A program made the position numbers and the translations under genes. The notes under the pieces are model-generated. The model saw only the letters and a list, made by a program, of their open reading frames with translations. It searched no databases and had not been told where the DNA came from. This document shows positions 12,895 to 21,603 of a stretch of 64,000 nucleotides of DNA, piece by piece. Numbering within the stretch: the stretch's first letter is position 1; each line of letters begins with the position of its first letter. The DNA is taken from assembly GCF_039727615.1 (NCBI RefSeq), contig NZ_CP152474.1:248001-312000 (forward strand). Reading direction: 5' to 3'. Source of the stretch: Leclercia sp. S52 (GTDB lineage: Bacteria; Pseudomonadota; Gammaproteobacteria; Enterobacterales; Enterobacteriaceae).

Positions 12895-14470
12895 TCATGA
12901 TCCCGGGTGAAGGCTTTCCCAGCTCAGCCCAAAGCGGGCGAGATATTTGCGCAGCCGGTCGGCATCGTTAGGGTTGACCTTTTTCATCCGGGAGACTGCA
13001 AAAAGTTCCCGACCGGCCTCGGATAATGAGGCGCTACGACGGCACACCTCCAGCACGGTTTCCAGCTGTCGCTGGTCGAAGAGATCGCGTTCCATCGCCG
13101 CTGATGGCGTGGCGGTTTGCCAGCTCTCCTGCAGCCTGGCGATCTCTTCCTCAACAAGCGCTAAGGTGATACGCCCCTGCTCGGCAAGGGTAGCCATTCG
13201 TGCCACAGAAGAGCCCAGTTCACGAAAGTTACCCCGCCATAACGCCTGAGGCGAGTCAGCAAAACGCAGATAGCGCTCGCGCGCCTCTTTATCGAAGCGA
13301 ACCTGAGATTGTGCTTCGGCCGCAAAGCGCTGCAGCTCGTACTCCACGTTAGGGGCGATATCCTCCCGGCGCTGCGCCAGGCCGGGCAGGGCAAAACTCC
13401 ACATATTGATGCGGGCGTAGAGATCCTCACGGAAACGGCTTTCCGCCACCCACTGACGCATATCCCGGTGCGTGCCGGCAATCAGCTGAAAATCGCTCCT
13501 GACCTCTTTATCGGAGCCAAACGGGAAGAAGGTTTTTTCTTCGATAGCCTTCAACAGCATGGCTTGTTCGTCGAGGCCCAGTTCGGCGATCTCATCTAAA
13601 AACAGCACGCCGCCGTCGGCCTCTCGCAGCAGCCCGGCGCGCGCCGTGGCTGCTCCGGTAAAGGCGCCTTTGACATGGCCGAAAAGGGTCGACATAGCGT
13701 TGTCACCCCGCAGCGTGGCGCAGTTTACCGCCACCAGCCTGCCTGCCAGCTGATGGCGGGATTGCTTAAGCTGGTAGATACGGTTGGCGAGGAAGGATTT
13801 TCCGGCCCCCGTTGGGCCGGTCAGTAACACCGGGGCAGTTGAGCGCAGCGCCACACGTTCAATCTGATCGATCAGGGCGTTAAAGGTGGCATTGCGGGTA
13901 TCAATCCCGGCTTTGAGGAACGAAATGGACTCCTGCTGTTCACGCTGAAAGCGGCTGGTCAGCGTGGCATAGCGGCTTAAATCCAGGTCGATGATCGAGT
14001 AACGTCCGACGGGTACGGCCTCTTCCGGCGCATCCCTGCTGGCGGGGCCGGTCTGGATCAGGCTGGCGGGGAGATACCGCGCTTCGGTCAGCAAAAACCA
14101 GCAGATCTGCGCCACGTGGGTGCCGGTGGTGATATGCACCAGGTACTCTTCATGCTCGGTGTCAAACTTGTAGTGGGTGGCGAAGTCGAGGAACGCGGCG
14201 TAGACCTCTTCAAAATCCCAGGGATCGGCAATGGTGACGGGGCACGGGCGCACGGTGGTATGGGGTGAAAGCAGCCTGATATCTTCCGTTATCTGTTCTG
14301 CCATCCCCCCGATCCTGGGGCTGGTGGAGGAGCTCAAGCCGGTCGACGGGGAGATCGGGCTGCTGGCAAAGCGCGACCGTTGGGCGCCATTTGCGTAAGC
14401 GGTTAGCCCGCTTGCCGCGTTTGTCCATCACCGTGCCCAAGACCCCAATAACCACCTGCCGCTTTTTCAT
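12895..14470 (-). pseudogene. rtcR: RtcR, sigma-54 activator of RNA repair, frameshifted in a G6 run
   Basis: Activator of the rtc RNA-repair genes. The N-terminal CARF domain (HITTGTHVAQICWFLLTEAR) is thought to sense RNA-derived ligands. The AAA+ domain has GPTGAGKS (Walker A), GAFTGA (sigma-54 contact) and LFLDEIAEL (Walker B), and a C-terminal DNA-binding region follows. Translation from 14470 (MKKRQVVIGVLGTVMDKRGK) shifts frame near codon 54 at six consecutive G (C6 on + at 14305-14310). With five G the frame continues QDRGMAEQITEDIRLLSPH and yields 524 residues, near the 532 of E. coli. As written, only a 480-residue product lacking the N-terminal 50 residues could be made from 14337. 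Probably an assembly error. Confidence 0.88.
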
Positions 14471-14604
14471 GTTTATCCTGCAAGATAAAAACCGATACTA
14501 AAAGATAAAAATATTCTGCGGGTTAAGCAATAATTGAAGAAGGCCTGTTAATTAAATTTAATATAATCAAAAGGATATGTTTTATTTGTGGAGACTAAAT
14601 ATTC

Positions 14605-14620
14605 TGGCACGCTTCTGGCA
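14605..14620 (+). promoter_or_regulatory. Sigma-54 promoter of rtcB
   Basis: TGGCACG-CTTC-TGGCA has the -24 GG and -12 GC dinucleotides 10 bases apart, matching TGGCACG-N4-TTGCA. It lies 39 bases upstream of the rtcB start in the rtcR-rtcB divergent gap, whose distal half is AT-rich (14490-14590), suitable for RtcR/IHF binding. Confidence 0.8.
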
Positions 14621-14658
14621 ATACTTCTCAGTAACAGACAGCCCTGAGGGTCAGCACC

Positions 14659-15885
14659 ATGAAACAGAATGATTTTGACGTGTTAACGGCGCAACACAGC
14701 GCCCCGGTAAAAATGTGGACGCACGGGGTGCCCGTTGAGCCAGAGGCGCGCGAGCAGCTGCTGAATACCGCGAAAATGCCGTTTATTTTTAAACATCTGG
14801 CGGTAATGCCGGATGTGCATCTCGGAAAAGGGTCCACCATTGGCAGCGTGATCCCCACCAAAGGGGCCATTATTCCGGCGGCTGTGGGGGTGGATATCGG
14901 CTGCGGGATGATCGCCGTGCGGACGTCGCTTCTGGCAGGCGATCTGCCGGATAACCTTCACGGGCTGCGTAGCGCCATTGAACAGGCGGTGCCGCATGGG
15001 CGCACCAACACCCGCTCCCGCCGCGACAAAGGGGCATGGGAAAAGACGCCGGATGAAGTGGATAACCACTGGCGTCAGCTGGCGCCACGCTTCAGGCGTC
15101 TGACGGATAAGTATCCGCAACTGCTGAAAACCAATAACCATCAGCATCTCGGGACGCTGGGCACCGGGAACCACTTTATCGAGATCTGCCTGGACGAGCA
15201 GCAGCGCGTGTGGGTCATGCTGCACAGCGGCTCGCGTGGCGTGGGTAATGCCATCGGCAACGTGTTTATCACCCTGGCGCAGAAAGATATGCAGCAGCAC
15301 ATCGCCAACCTGCCGGACAGAAATCTGGCCTATTTCCAGGAGGGAAGCCGGCACTATAACGACTACATCGAAGCCGTGGAGTGGGCGCAGGATTTTGCCC
15401 GCCATAACCGCGAGGTGATGATGTCGCGGGTGCTGGCCGCGCTGTCGCGCATCGTGCCAAAGCCTTTCCTGACCCAGCAGGAGGCGGTGAATTGCCATCA
15501 CAACTATGTGCAGAAAGAGCGTCATTTTGGTGAAGAGGTGCTGGTGACGCGCAAAGGGGCGGTGTCGGCGCAGAAGGGCGAGATGGGGATCATCCCCGGC
15601 TCGATGGGGGCGAAAAGCTTTATCGTGCGCGGCCTGGGCAACGAAGAGAGCTTCTGCTCCTGCAGCCATGGGGCAGGGCGGGTGATGAGCCGCACGGCGG
15701 CCAAAAAACGCTTCACCGTTGCCGATCAGATCCGCGCCACGGCCCACGTCGAGTGCAGAAAAGACAACGAGGTCATCGACGAGATCCCGATGGCCTATAA
15801 AGACATCGATGCCGTCATGGCGGCGCAAGCATCCCTGGTCGAAATCGTCCATACGTTGCGCCAGGTGGTATGTGTAAAAGGATAA
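14659..15885 (+). CDS. rtcB: RNA-splicing ligase RtcB
   Basis: GTP/Mn-dependent RNA ligase that joins 2',3'-cyclic phosphate or 3'-phosphate ends to 5'-OH ends, repairing cleaved tRNA and rRNA. The product is 408 residues, the same as E. coli RtcB. Metal ligands are visible in GVDIGCGM (Asp79, Cys82), LGTGNHFIEI and NCHHNY; the guanylylated histidine is His337 in CSHGAGRVMS. The ATG at 14659 follows a GAGGG site and a sigma-54 promoter. The next gene starts 5 bases downstream and encodes an RlaP-like nucleotidyltransferase rather than the RtcA cyclase of E. coli, so the operon composition differs. Confidence 0.96.
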   Translation: MKQNDFDVLTAQHSAPVKMWTHGVPVEPEAREQLLNTAKMPFIFKHLAVMPDVHLGKGSTIGSVIPTKGAIIPAAVGVDIGCGMIAVRTSLLAGDLPDNLHGLRSAIEQAVPHGRTNTRSRRDKGAWEKTPDEVDNHWRQLAPRFRRLTDKYPQLLKTNNHQHLGTLGTGNHFIEICLDEQQRVWVMLHSGSRGVGNAIGNVFITLAQKDMQQHIANLPDRNLAYFQEGSRHYNDYIEAVEWAQDFARHNREVMMSRVLAALSRIVPKPFLTQQEAVNCHHNYVQKERHFGEEVLVTRKGAVSAQKGEMGIIPGSMGAKSFIVRGLGNEESFCSCSHGAGRVMSRTAAKKRFTVADQIRATAHVECRKDNEVIDEIPMAYKDIDAVMAAQASLVEIVHTLRQVVCVKG

Positions 15886-15890
15886 AGCAG

Positions 15891-16679
15891 ATGGCTGATA
15901 ACGGTGTAGATACCGCCATGCGCGAGCGCGTACGGCAGCAACTCAACGAAATAGAACAACGATTTAATGTGACCGTGCTTTACGCCTGTGAATCGGGCAG
16001 CCGGGGCTGGGGCTTTGCGTCGCCGGACAGCGATTATGACGTGCGCTTCCTGTATGTGCATAAATCTGACTGGTATTTGCGCGTAGAGCCGCAGCGGGAC
16101 GTGATCGAGCTGCCGATAGACGACGAGCTGGACGTGAGCGGCTGGGAGTGGCGCAAGGCGCTTGGCCTGCTGAAAGCGGCCAACCCTACGCTTATCGAGT
16201 GGCTGGATTCGCCGGTGGTCTATCAGCAGAGCGAAACGGTGATAGCGGAACTACGCGCGCAGGTGCCCGCCTGGTTTTCCCCGGTTCGTGCGCGCTGGCA
16301 CTACTACTCCATGGCGCGTAAAAACTTCCGCGGTTATTTACAGGGCGAGGAGGTGCGGCTGAAGAAGTACTTTTACGTCCTGCGGCCGCTGCTCGCGGTG
16401 CGCTGGGTGGAGGCCGGAAAAGGGATACCGCCGATGCGTTTTGCCGAGCTGCTGGCGGGAAGCGATCTTGATGCGCCGTTACGTCAGGAAATCGATGCTC
16501 TGCTGGCGATAAAACAGCGCGCGGGAGAAGCACAATACGGTTTGAGGCGCCCTTTGCTGCACGCTTTTATTCAGCATGAGCTGGAACGGGGCGAAAACCC
16601 GCCCGCGCTGCCCGACAGCCGGGATGGCAAAATAGCCTCGCTGGATTCACTGCTGATGAGAACGGTGCTGGCGGGATAA
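15891..16679 (+). CDS. RlaP-like nucleotidyltransferase of the RNA-repair operon
   Basis: 262-residue protein of the DNA polymerase beta-type nucleotidyltransferase superfamily (COG3541/PF10127-like, RlaP). The active-site signature is ESGSRGWGFASPDSDYDVRF: Gly36-Ser37 and the metal-binding Asp48/Asp50. A helical region follows (RARWHYYSMARKNFRGYL). It lies 5 bases after rtcB and should be co-transcribed from the sigma-54 promoter, which suggests an RNA end-modifying or end-extending role during RtcB-dependent repair; the substrate is not known. I chose the ATG at 15891 over an upstream one at 15870 because the latter overlaps rtcB and lacks a ribosome-binding site. Confidence 0.85.
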   Translation: MADNGVDTAMRERVRQQLNEIEQRFNVTVLYACESGSRGWGFASPDSDYDVRFLYVHKSDWYLRVEPQRDVIELPIDDELDVSGWEWRKALGLLKAANPTLIEWLDSPVVYQQSETVIAELRAQVPAWFSPVRARWHYYSMARKNFRGYLQGEEVRLKKYFYVLRPLLAVRWVEAGKGIPPMRFAELLAGSDLDAPLRQEIDALLAIKQRAGEAQYGLRRPLLHAFIQHELERGENPPALPDSRDGKIASLDSLLMRTVLAG

Positions 16680-16685
16680 AAAAAT

Positions 16686-16703
16686 GGCCCGGTTTCCCGG
16701 GCC
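16686..16703. terminator. Bidirectional terminator between rlaP-like gene and lysC
   Basis: GGCCCGG-TTTC-CCGGGCC hairpin with an A-run on the left and GTTTCTGTT on the right, between two convergent genes. Confidence 0.8.
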
Positions 16704-16710
16704 GTTTCTG

Positions 16711-18060
16711 TTACTCAAACAAGTTATGATGCAGCTTCTGCACGACCTGCTCGGCTTCAGCGCCAGGCACCAGGAAGCACAGGTTGTAGCTGGATGCGCC
16801 ATAGCAAATCATGCGGATGTTGAACGGCTCCATCACGCCAAACACCTCTTTGCCCACGCCGCTGGCGCGGGACAGCTCGTTACCGATGATCGCCACCAGG
16901 GCGAGATCTTCTTCCACCTCGACGCGGCACAGTTCCGACAGCTCCATCAGCAGGGACTGGGTCAGCAGGGTATCGCCGGTGGAGGTTGAGCCGGTGGTAT
17001 CCAGGGTCAGGGCAATGTTCACTTCTGAGGTGGTCACCAGGTCCACCGAGATGCTGTGGCGCGCCAGGATGCTAAACACTTCTGCCAGGAAGCCGCGGGA
17101 GTGCAGCATGCTCAGGCTGTGCAGGGTCAGCAGGGTCTGTTTGCGACGCAGGGCGATGGCGCGGAACAGCGGTGGGTTTTCAGTGGTGTTGCACACGATA
17201 GTGCCGCCCGCTTTCGGATCTTTGCTGGAACCGACGAAGACCGGGATATTGCTGCGTACCGCAGGCATCAGCGTCGCCGGGTGCAGCACTTTCGCGCCAA
17301 AGGTCGCCATCTCAGCGGCTTCTTCAAAGGCAATCACATCAATACGTTTTGCCGCAGGCACCACGCGCGGGTCGGTGGTGTAGATACCCGGCACGTCCGT
17401 CCAGATATCGACGCGGGAGGCCTGCAGGGCTTCACCCAGCAGGGCTGCGGTGTAGTCGCTGCCGCCACGACCCAGGGTAGTGGTGCGGCCTTTGGCTTCG
17501 CTGCCGATAAAGCCCTGGGTGATGACAATCCCTTCCGCCAGGCGCGGCGCCAGCTGTTGGGTGGTCAGTTCGGCAATGGCGGTCACGTCCGGCTCGGCGC
17601 GGCCAAAGCGGTCGCTGGTGCGCAGCACTTTACGCACGTCAAACCACTGCGACTGAACGTTACGCTCGCGCAGCACTTCGACAAACAGCAGGGTCGACAT
17701 CAGCTCACCGTGGCTGACGAGCTCGTCAGTCAGGGCGGTGGAGGTGGCCAGAGAGGCGGCTTCCGCCAGGGTGATGATATTTTCCAGCAGGCGCTCGATC
17801 TCTTCGCTGATCACGCTCGGATTGCGCAGGCGGCCAAGAATATCAAACTGAATTTTGTGCAGCGCTTCGAGCTTCGCCTGGCGCTCGCTCGCTTCCAGCC
17901 CTTCAGCAAGGGCGACCAGCAGATTGGTGACGCCAGCCGAAGCGGACAACACCACCAGGCGGGTATCAGGATCGGCCAGCACCACATCGGCGCTGCGGTT
18001 CATGGCATCAAAATCGGCCACGCTGGTACCGCCAAATTTGGCGACAACAAAACTCGTCAT
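16711..18060 (-). CDS. lysC: Lysine-sensitive aspartokinase III
   Basis: Phosphorylates aspartate, the first step of the lysine/threonine/methionine pathway; the E. coli enzyme is feedback-inhibited by lysine. The product is 449 residues, the E. coli length: kinase domain with KFGGTSV at residues 8-14 and GRGGSDYTAALL, then C-terminal ACT domains (about 310-449; LHSRGFLAEVFSILARH). It is monocistronic and divergent from pgi. Its leader shows no trace of the lysine riboswitch usual for this gene. Start ATG at 18060 with a CGAGG site. Confidence 0.96.
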   Translation of the reverse strand: MTSFVVAKFGGTSVADFDAMNRSADVVLADPDTRLVVLSASAGVTNLLVALAEGLEASERQAKLEALHKIQFDILGRLRNPSVISEEIERLLENIITLAEAASLATSTALTDELVSHGELMSTLLFVEVLRERNVQSQWFDVRKVLRTSDRFGRAEPDVTAIAELTTQQLAPRLAEGIVITQGFIGSEAKGRTTTLGRGGSDYTAALLGEALQASRVDIWTDVPGIYTTDPRVVPAAKRIDVIAFEEAAEMATFGAKVLHPATLMPAVRSNIPVFVGSSKDPKAGGTIVCNTTENPPLFRAIALRRKQTLLTLHSLSMLHSRGFLAEVFSILARHSISVDLVTTSEVNIALTLDTTGSTSTGDTLLTQSLLMELSELCRVEVEEDLALVAIIGNELSRASGVGKEVFGVMEPFNIRMICYGASSYNLCFLVPGAEAEQVVQKLHHNLFE

Positions 18061-18146
18061 AACAACCTCGTGTCAGGGAAGGAAAAAAGCGACCATGGCA
18101 CAAGGACAAAATAGTTTTATCGGTGCAGGCGCAAATACCGTGTGTA

Positions 18147-18175
18147 TAAATAAAATGTGCAGGGGATCCTGTCAA
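18147..18175 (-). promoter_or_regulatory. Probable lysC promoter with a short, riboswitch-free leader
   Basis: On the minus strand a perfect TTGACA (-35) is followed after 17 bases by TATTTA (-10), giving a leader of about 80 nt to the lysC ATG. The end of the leader (CCCTGACACGAGG before the start) resembles E. coli, but the lysine-aptamer core strings (AGAGGNGC, GGAGGAGCCAGUC, GCCGAGG) do not occur anywhere in the 304-bp lysC-pgi gap. Promoter call by eye. Confidence 0.55.
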
Positions 18176-18364
18176 CGCCGGGATTATGCGGATTTTTCAT
18201 GCTGCCTTCCATATGAGAAACAGGACTTATAACAGCTATACTTTTGGAGCTTTTACGCTGCACTTGATGCAGGCCAGGCCAATGGCATAAAAACCATCAC
18301 AATTTTTGGCGACAGAGGCTACAATCGACCGAGGTCACAATTCTCAATTCAGAAGAGTATTGCT

Positions 18365-20014
18365 ATGAAAAATATCAACCCAACGCAGACTTCAGCCTGG
18401 CAGGCATTACAGAAACATTTTGAAGAAATGAAAGACGTCACCATCGCGGAACTGTTCGCGGAAGACGGCGATCGTTTCAGCAAGTTCTCCGCGACCTTCG
18501 ACGATCGGATGCTGGTGGATTTTTCCAAAAACCGCATCACTGAAGAGACGCTGGCAAAACTGCAGGATCTGGCGAAAGAGACCGATCTGAGCGGTGCCAT
18601 CAAGTCCATGTTCTCCGGTGAGAAGATCAACCGCACCGAAGACCGCGCGGTGCTGCACGTGGCCCTGCGTAACCGTAGCAATACCCCAATTATCGTTGAC
18701 GGCAAAGATGTGATGCCGGAAGTGAACGCCGTCCTGGAAAAGATGAAATCCTTCTCTGAAGCGATCATCTCCGGCAGCTGGAAAGGCTACACCGGCAAGG
18801 CGATCACCGACGTGGTGAACATCGGTATCGGCGGCTCCGACCTCGGCCCGTTCATGGTGACCGAAGCGCTGCGTCCGTACAAAAACCACCTCAACATGCA
18901 TTTCGTTTCTAACGTCGATGGTACCCACATCGCCGAAGTGCTGAAAAACGTGAACCCGGAAACCACCCTGTTCCTGGTAGCGTCCAAAACCTTCACCACT
19001 CAGGAAACCATGACCAACGCCCACAGCGCGCGCGACTGGTTCCTGAAAACGGCCGGTGACCAGCAGCACGTAGCGAAACACTTCGCGGCGCTCTCCACTA
19101 ACGCCAAAGCGGTGGGCGAGTTCGGCATCGACACCGCCAACATGTTTGAATTCTGGGACTGGGTGGGCGGTCGCTACTCCCTGTGGTCCGCTATCGGCCT
19201 GTCGATCATCCTCTCCGTGGGCTACGACAACTTCGTTGAGCTGCTCTCCGGCGCGCACGCGATGGATAACCACTTCGCCACCACCGCACCAGAGAAAAAC
19301 CTGCCGGTACTGCTGGCGCTGATCGGCATCTGGTACAACAACTTCTTCGGCGCTGAAACCGAAGCGATCCTGCCGTACGACCAGTACATGCACCGTTTCG
19401 CGGCCTACTTCCAGCAGGGCAACATGGAATCCAACGGTAAATACGTTGACCGTAACGGCAACGCCGTGGATTACCAGACCGGCCCAATCATCTGGGGTGA
19501 GCCAGGCACCAACGGCCAGCACGCGTTCTACCAGCTGATCCACCAGGGTACCAAAATGGTTCCTTGCGATTTCATCGCCCCGGCCATTACCCACAACCCG
19601 CTGTCTGACCACCATCCGAAGCTGCTGTCGAACTTCTTCGCGCAAACTGAAGCGCTGGCGTTTGGTAAAGCGCGTGATGTGGTTGAGCAGGAGTATCGCG
19701 ACCAGGGTAAAGATCCGGCGACTCTGGACCACGTGGTGCCGTTCAAAGTGTTCGAAGGCAACCGCCCGACCAACTCCATCCTGCTGCGTGAGATCACCCC
19801 GTTCAGCCTGGGCGCGCTGATTGCCCTCTATGAGCACAAAATCTTCACCCAGGGTGCGATCCTGAACATCTTCACCTTCGACCAGTGGGGCGTAGAGCTG
19901 GGCAAACAGCTGGCTAACCGCATTCTGCCGGAGCTGGGTGATAACCAGGATATCAGCAGCCACGACAGCTCCACCAACGGTCTGATTAACCGTTACAAAG
20001 CCTGGCGCGCATAA
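18365..20014 (+). CDS. pgi: Glucose-6-phosphate isomerase
   Basis: Interconverts glucose-6-phosphate and fructose-6-phosphate in cytosolic glycolysis and gluconeogenesis. The product is 549 residues (E. coli 549) and collinear along its length, including [18 protein letters not shown] in the sugar-phosphate-binding SIS fold and [20 protein letters not shown] around the catalytic glutamate and histidine. The ATG at 18365 follows AGAAGAG. Strong codon bias fits a highly expressed gene. It is divergent from lysC and followed by a BIME. Confidence 0.98.
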   Translation: MKNINPTQTSAWQALQKHFEEMKDVTIAELFAEDGDRFSKFSATFDDRMLVDFSKNRITEETLAKLQDLAKETDLSGAIKSMFSGEKINRTEDRAVLHVALRNRSNTPIIVDGKDVMPEVNAVLEKMKSFSEAIISGSWKGYTGKAITDVVNIGIGGSDLGPFMVTEALRPYKNHLNMHFVSNVDGTHIAEVLKNVNPETTLFLVASKTFTTQETMTNAHSARDWFLKTAGDQQHVAKHFAALSTNAKAVGEFGIDTANMFEFWDWVGGRYSLWSAIGLSIILSVGYDNFVELLSGAHAMDNHFATTAPEKNLPVLLALIGIWYNNFFGAETEAILPYDQYMHRFAAYFQQGNMESNGKYVDRNGNAVDYQTGPIIWGEPGTNGQHAFYQLIHQGTKMVPCDFIAPAITHNPLSDHHPKLLSNFFAQTEALAFGKARDVVEQEYRDQGKDPATLDHVVPFKVFEGNRPTNSILLREITPFSLGALIALYEHKIFTQGAILNIFTFDQWGVELGKQLANRILPELGDNQDISSHDSSTNGLINRYKAWRA

Positions 20015-20036
20015 GTAAGTCTGCTGCGGTCTGTGT

Positions 20037-20106
20037 GCCCGGTGGCGCTACGCTTACCGGGCCTACAAAACCCTGTAGGCCGGGCAAACGAAGTGCCGCC
20101 CGGCAG
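20037..20106. repeat. BIME (two REP units) downstream of pgi
   Basis: GCCCGGTGGCGCTACGC...ACCGGGCC and an inverted partner GGCCGGGC...GCCGCCCGGC flank an ACAAAACCCTG linker. Confidence 0.85.
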
Positions 20107-20193
20107 ATCTGAACAAAATATAAACAAAAAATATAGATCCCCGTCACATTTTTGCGTTATACAGGAACCTCGCCCCGGAGAATGAGGTGCTGT

Positions 20194-20604
20194 ATGACAT
20201 CCCTGACTCGCCCGCGCGTTGAGTTTATCTCAACCATTCTGCAGACCGTGCTGAACCTGGGTCTGCTGAGCCTTGGCCTGATCCTGGTCGTCTTCCTCGG
20301 TAAAGAGACGGTGCATCTGGCTGATGTGCTTTTTGCCCCTGAGCAAACCAGCAAATACGAGCTGGTTGAAGGGCTGGTGGTTTACTTTCTCTACTTCGAA
20401 TTTATCGCCCTGATCGTCAAGTACTTTCAGTCTGGCTTTCACTTCCCGCTGCGCTACTTTGTCTACATTGGTATCACCGCGATTGTGCGACTGATTATCG
20501 TCGATCATAAATCGCCCCTCGACGTGCTGCTCTACTCGGCGGCGATCCTGCTGCTGGTGGTGACACTCTGGCTGTGCAACTCGAAGCGACTGAAGCGGGA
20601 ATAA
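20194..20604 (+). CDS. psiE: Phosphate-starvation-inducible protein PsiE
   Basis: 136-residue inner-membrane protein with four predicted transmembrane helices (about 15-37, 57-77, 83-103, 108-128). It is almost identical in length and sequence to E. coli PsiE ([20 protein letters not shown]). The molecular function is unknown; in E. coli it is induced by phosphate starvation and controlled by PhoB and CRP. I chose the ATG at 20194 over one at 20152. It is convergent with malG; E. coli xylE, which normally lies between, is absent. Confidence 0.93.
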   Translation: MTSLTRPRVEFISTILQTVLNLGLLSLGLILVVFLGKETVHLADVLFAPEQTSKYELVEGLVVYFLYFEFIALIVKYFQSGFHFPLRYFVYIGITAIVRLIIVDHKSPLDVLLYSAAILLLVVTLWLCNSKRLKRE

Positions 20605-20609
20605 AAAAA

Positions 20610-20627
20610 GGCGGCCCGAGGGCCGCC
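20610..20627. terminator. psiE terminator
   Basis: GGCGGCC-CGA-GGGCCGCC hairpin preceded by A7, directly after psiE. On the minus strand it would also end malG transcription (T7 tail). Confidence 0.85.
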
Positions 20628-20697
20628 GAATACAGTCACAAGTTTGGATCAAGACATCAAGGCAAAGTTGAGGGTTGCAGTGGCATAACAATGAAAC

Positions 20698-21589
20698 TTA
20701 ACCTTTCACGCCCCCCCGCGGTCAGGCCGTTCACCAGCCAGCGCTGGGCCAGCAGGAACACGACGGTGATCGGGATAGCGGAGAGTACGGCGGCTGCGGC
20801 AAAGTCGCCCCACAGGTAGTTTTGTGGGTTGAGGTATTGCTGCATCCCTACCGCCAGGGTGTAGCTGTTCACATCACGCAGCAGCAGCGATGCGACCGGC
20901 ACTTCGGTGATAGCGGCGATAAACGACAGAATAAAGACCACCGCCAGAATCGGCACGGAGAGCGGCAGCAGCACCAGGCGGAACGCCTGCCACGGAGTGG
21001 CGCCATCCAGCGAGGCCGCTTCTTCCAGCGAGTTGTCGATGGTTTCGAAATAGCCCTTGATGGTCCAGACGTGCAGCGCGATCCCGCCGAGGTAGGCGAA
21101 GATCACCCCACCGTGGGTGTTCAGACCGATGAACGGCACGTACTGGCCGAGACGGTCAAACAACGCGTACAGGGCCACCAGCGACAGTACCGCCGGGAAC
21201 ATCTGGAAAATCAGCATCCCTTTCAGCAGCGTCGCTTTCCCCTTGAAGCGCATACGGGCAAAGGCGTAGGCGCAGGTGGTGGAGAGCGTCACGATACCGA
21301 TCGCAGTGATGGTGGCGACTTTCACCGAGTTCCACAGCCACAGCAGGACCGGGAACGGCGGCGGCGTGACGCGGCCATCGGCGTGCTCCACGCTGAAGCC
21401 CAGCGCCAGCTTCCAGTGCTCCCAGGATATTTGATCCGGGATCAGGCTGCCGGTGGCGAAGTTACCCGAACGCAGGGAGATGGCGATAACCATCAGCAGC
21501 GGGAACATGATCGCCGCGATAAAAATCAGCAGGCCTAAGTGCGTGGCGAAGAGGCGCAGCTTCTGAGATTTGGGTTGGACCATAGACAT
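20698..21589 (-). CDS. malG: Maltose ABC transporter permease MalG (3' frameshift in a G7 run)
   Basis: Inner-membrane permease of the maltose/maltodextrin importer MalFGK2. Six transmembrane helices and the EAA loop ([20 protein letters not shown]) that docks to MalK are present. The run of seven G (C7 on + at 20711-20717) shifts the last codons, so the written frame reads [13 protein letters not shown] and stops at 20657. With six G it reads NGLTAGGVKG and stops at 20698, giving 296 residues as in E. coli. The defect affects only the last three residues but adds a 16-residue tail. Third gene of malEFG. Confidence 0.93.
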
Positions 21590-21603
21590 GTTCTGTGCCC
21601 TCC

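Noticed and set aside
18407..19963. 518-codon open frame opposite pgi
   Set aside because: It is an antisense shadow of a highly conserved, codon-biased gene; no ribosome-binding site and no recognisable domain.
20120..20170. PhoB box in front of psiE
   Set aside because: The sequence CCGTCACATTTTTGCGTTAT only loosely fits the tandem CTGTCAT repeats; not strong enough to list.
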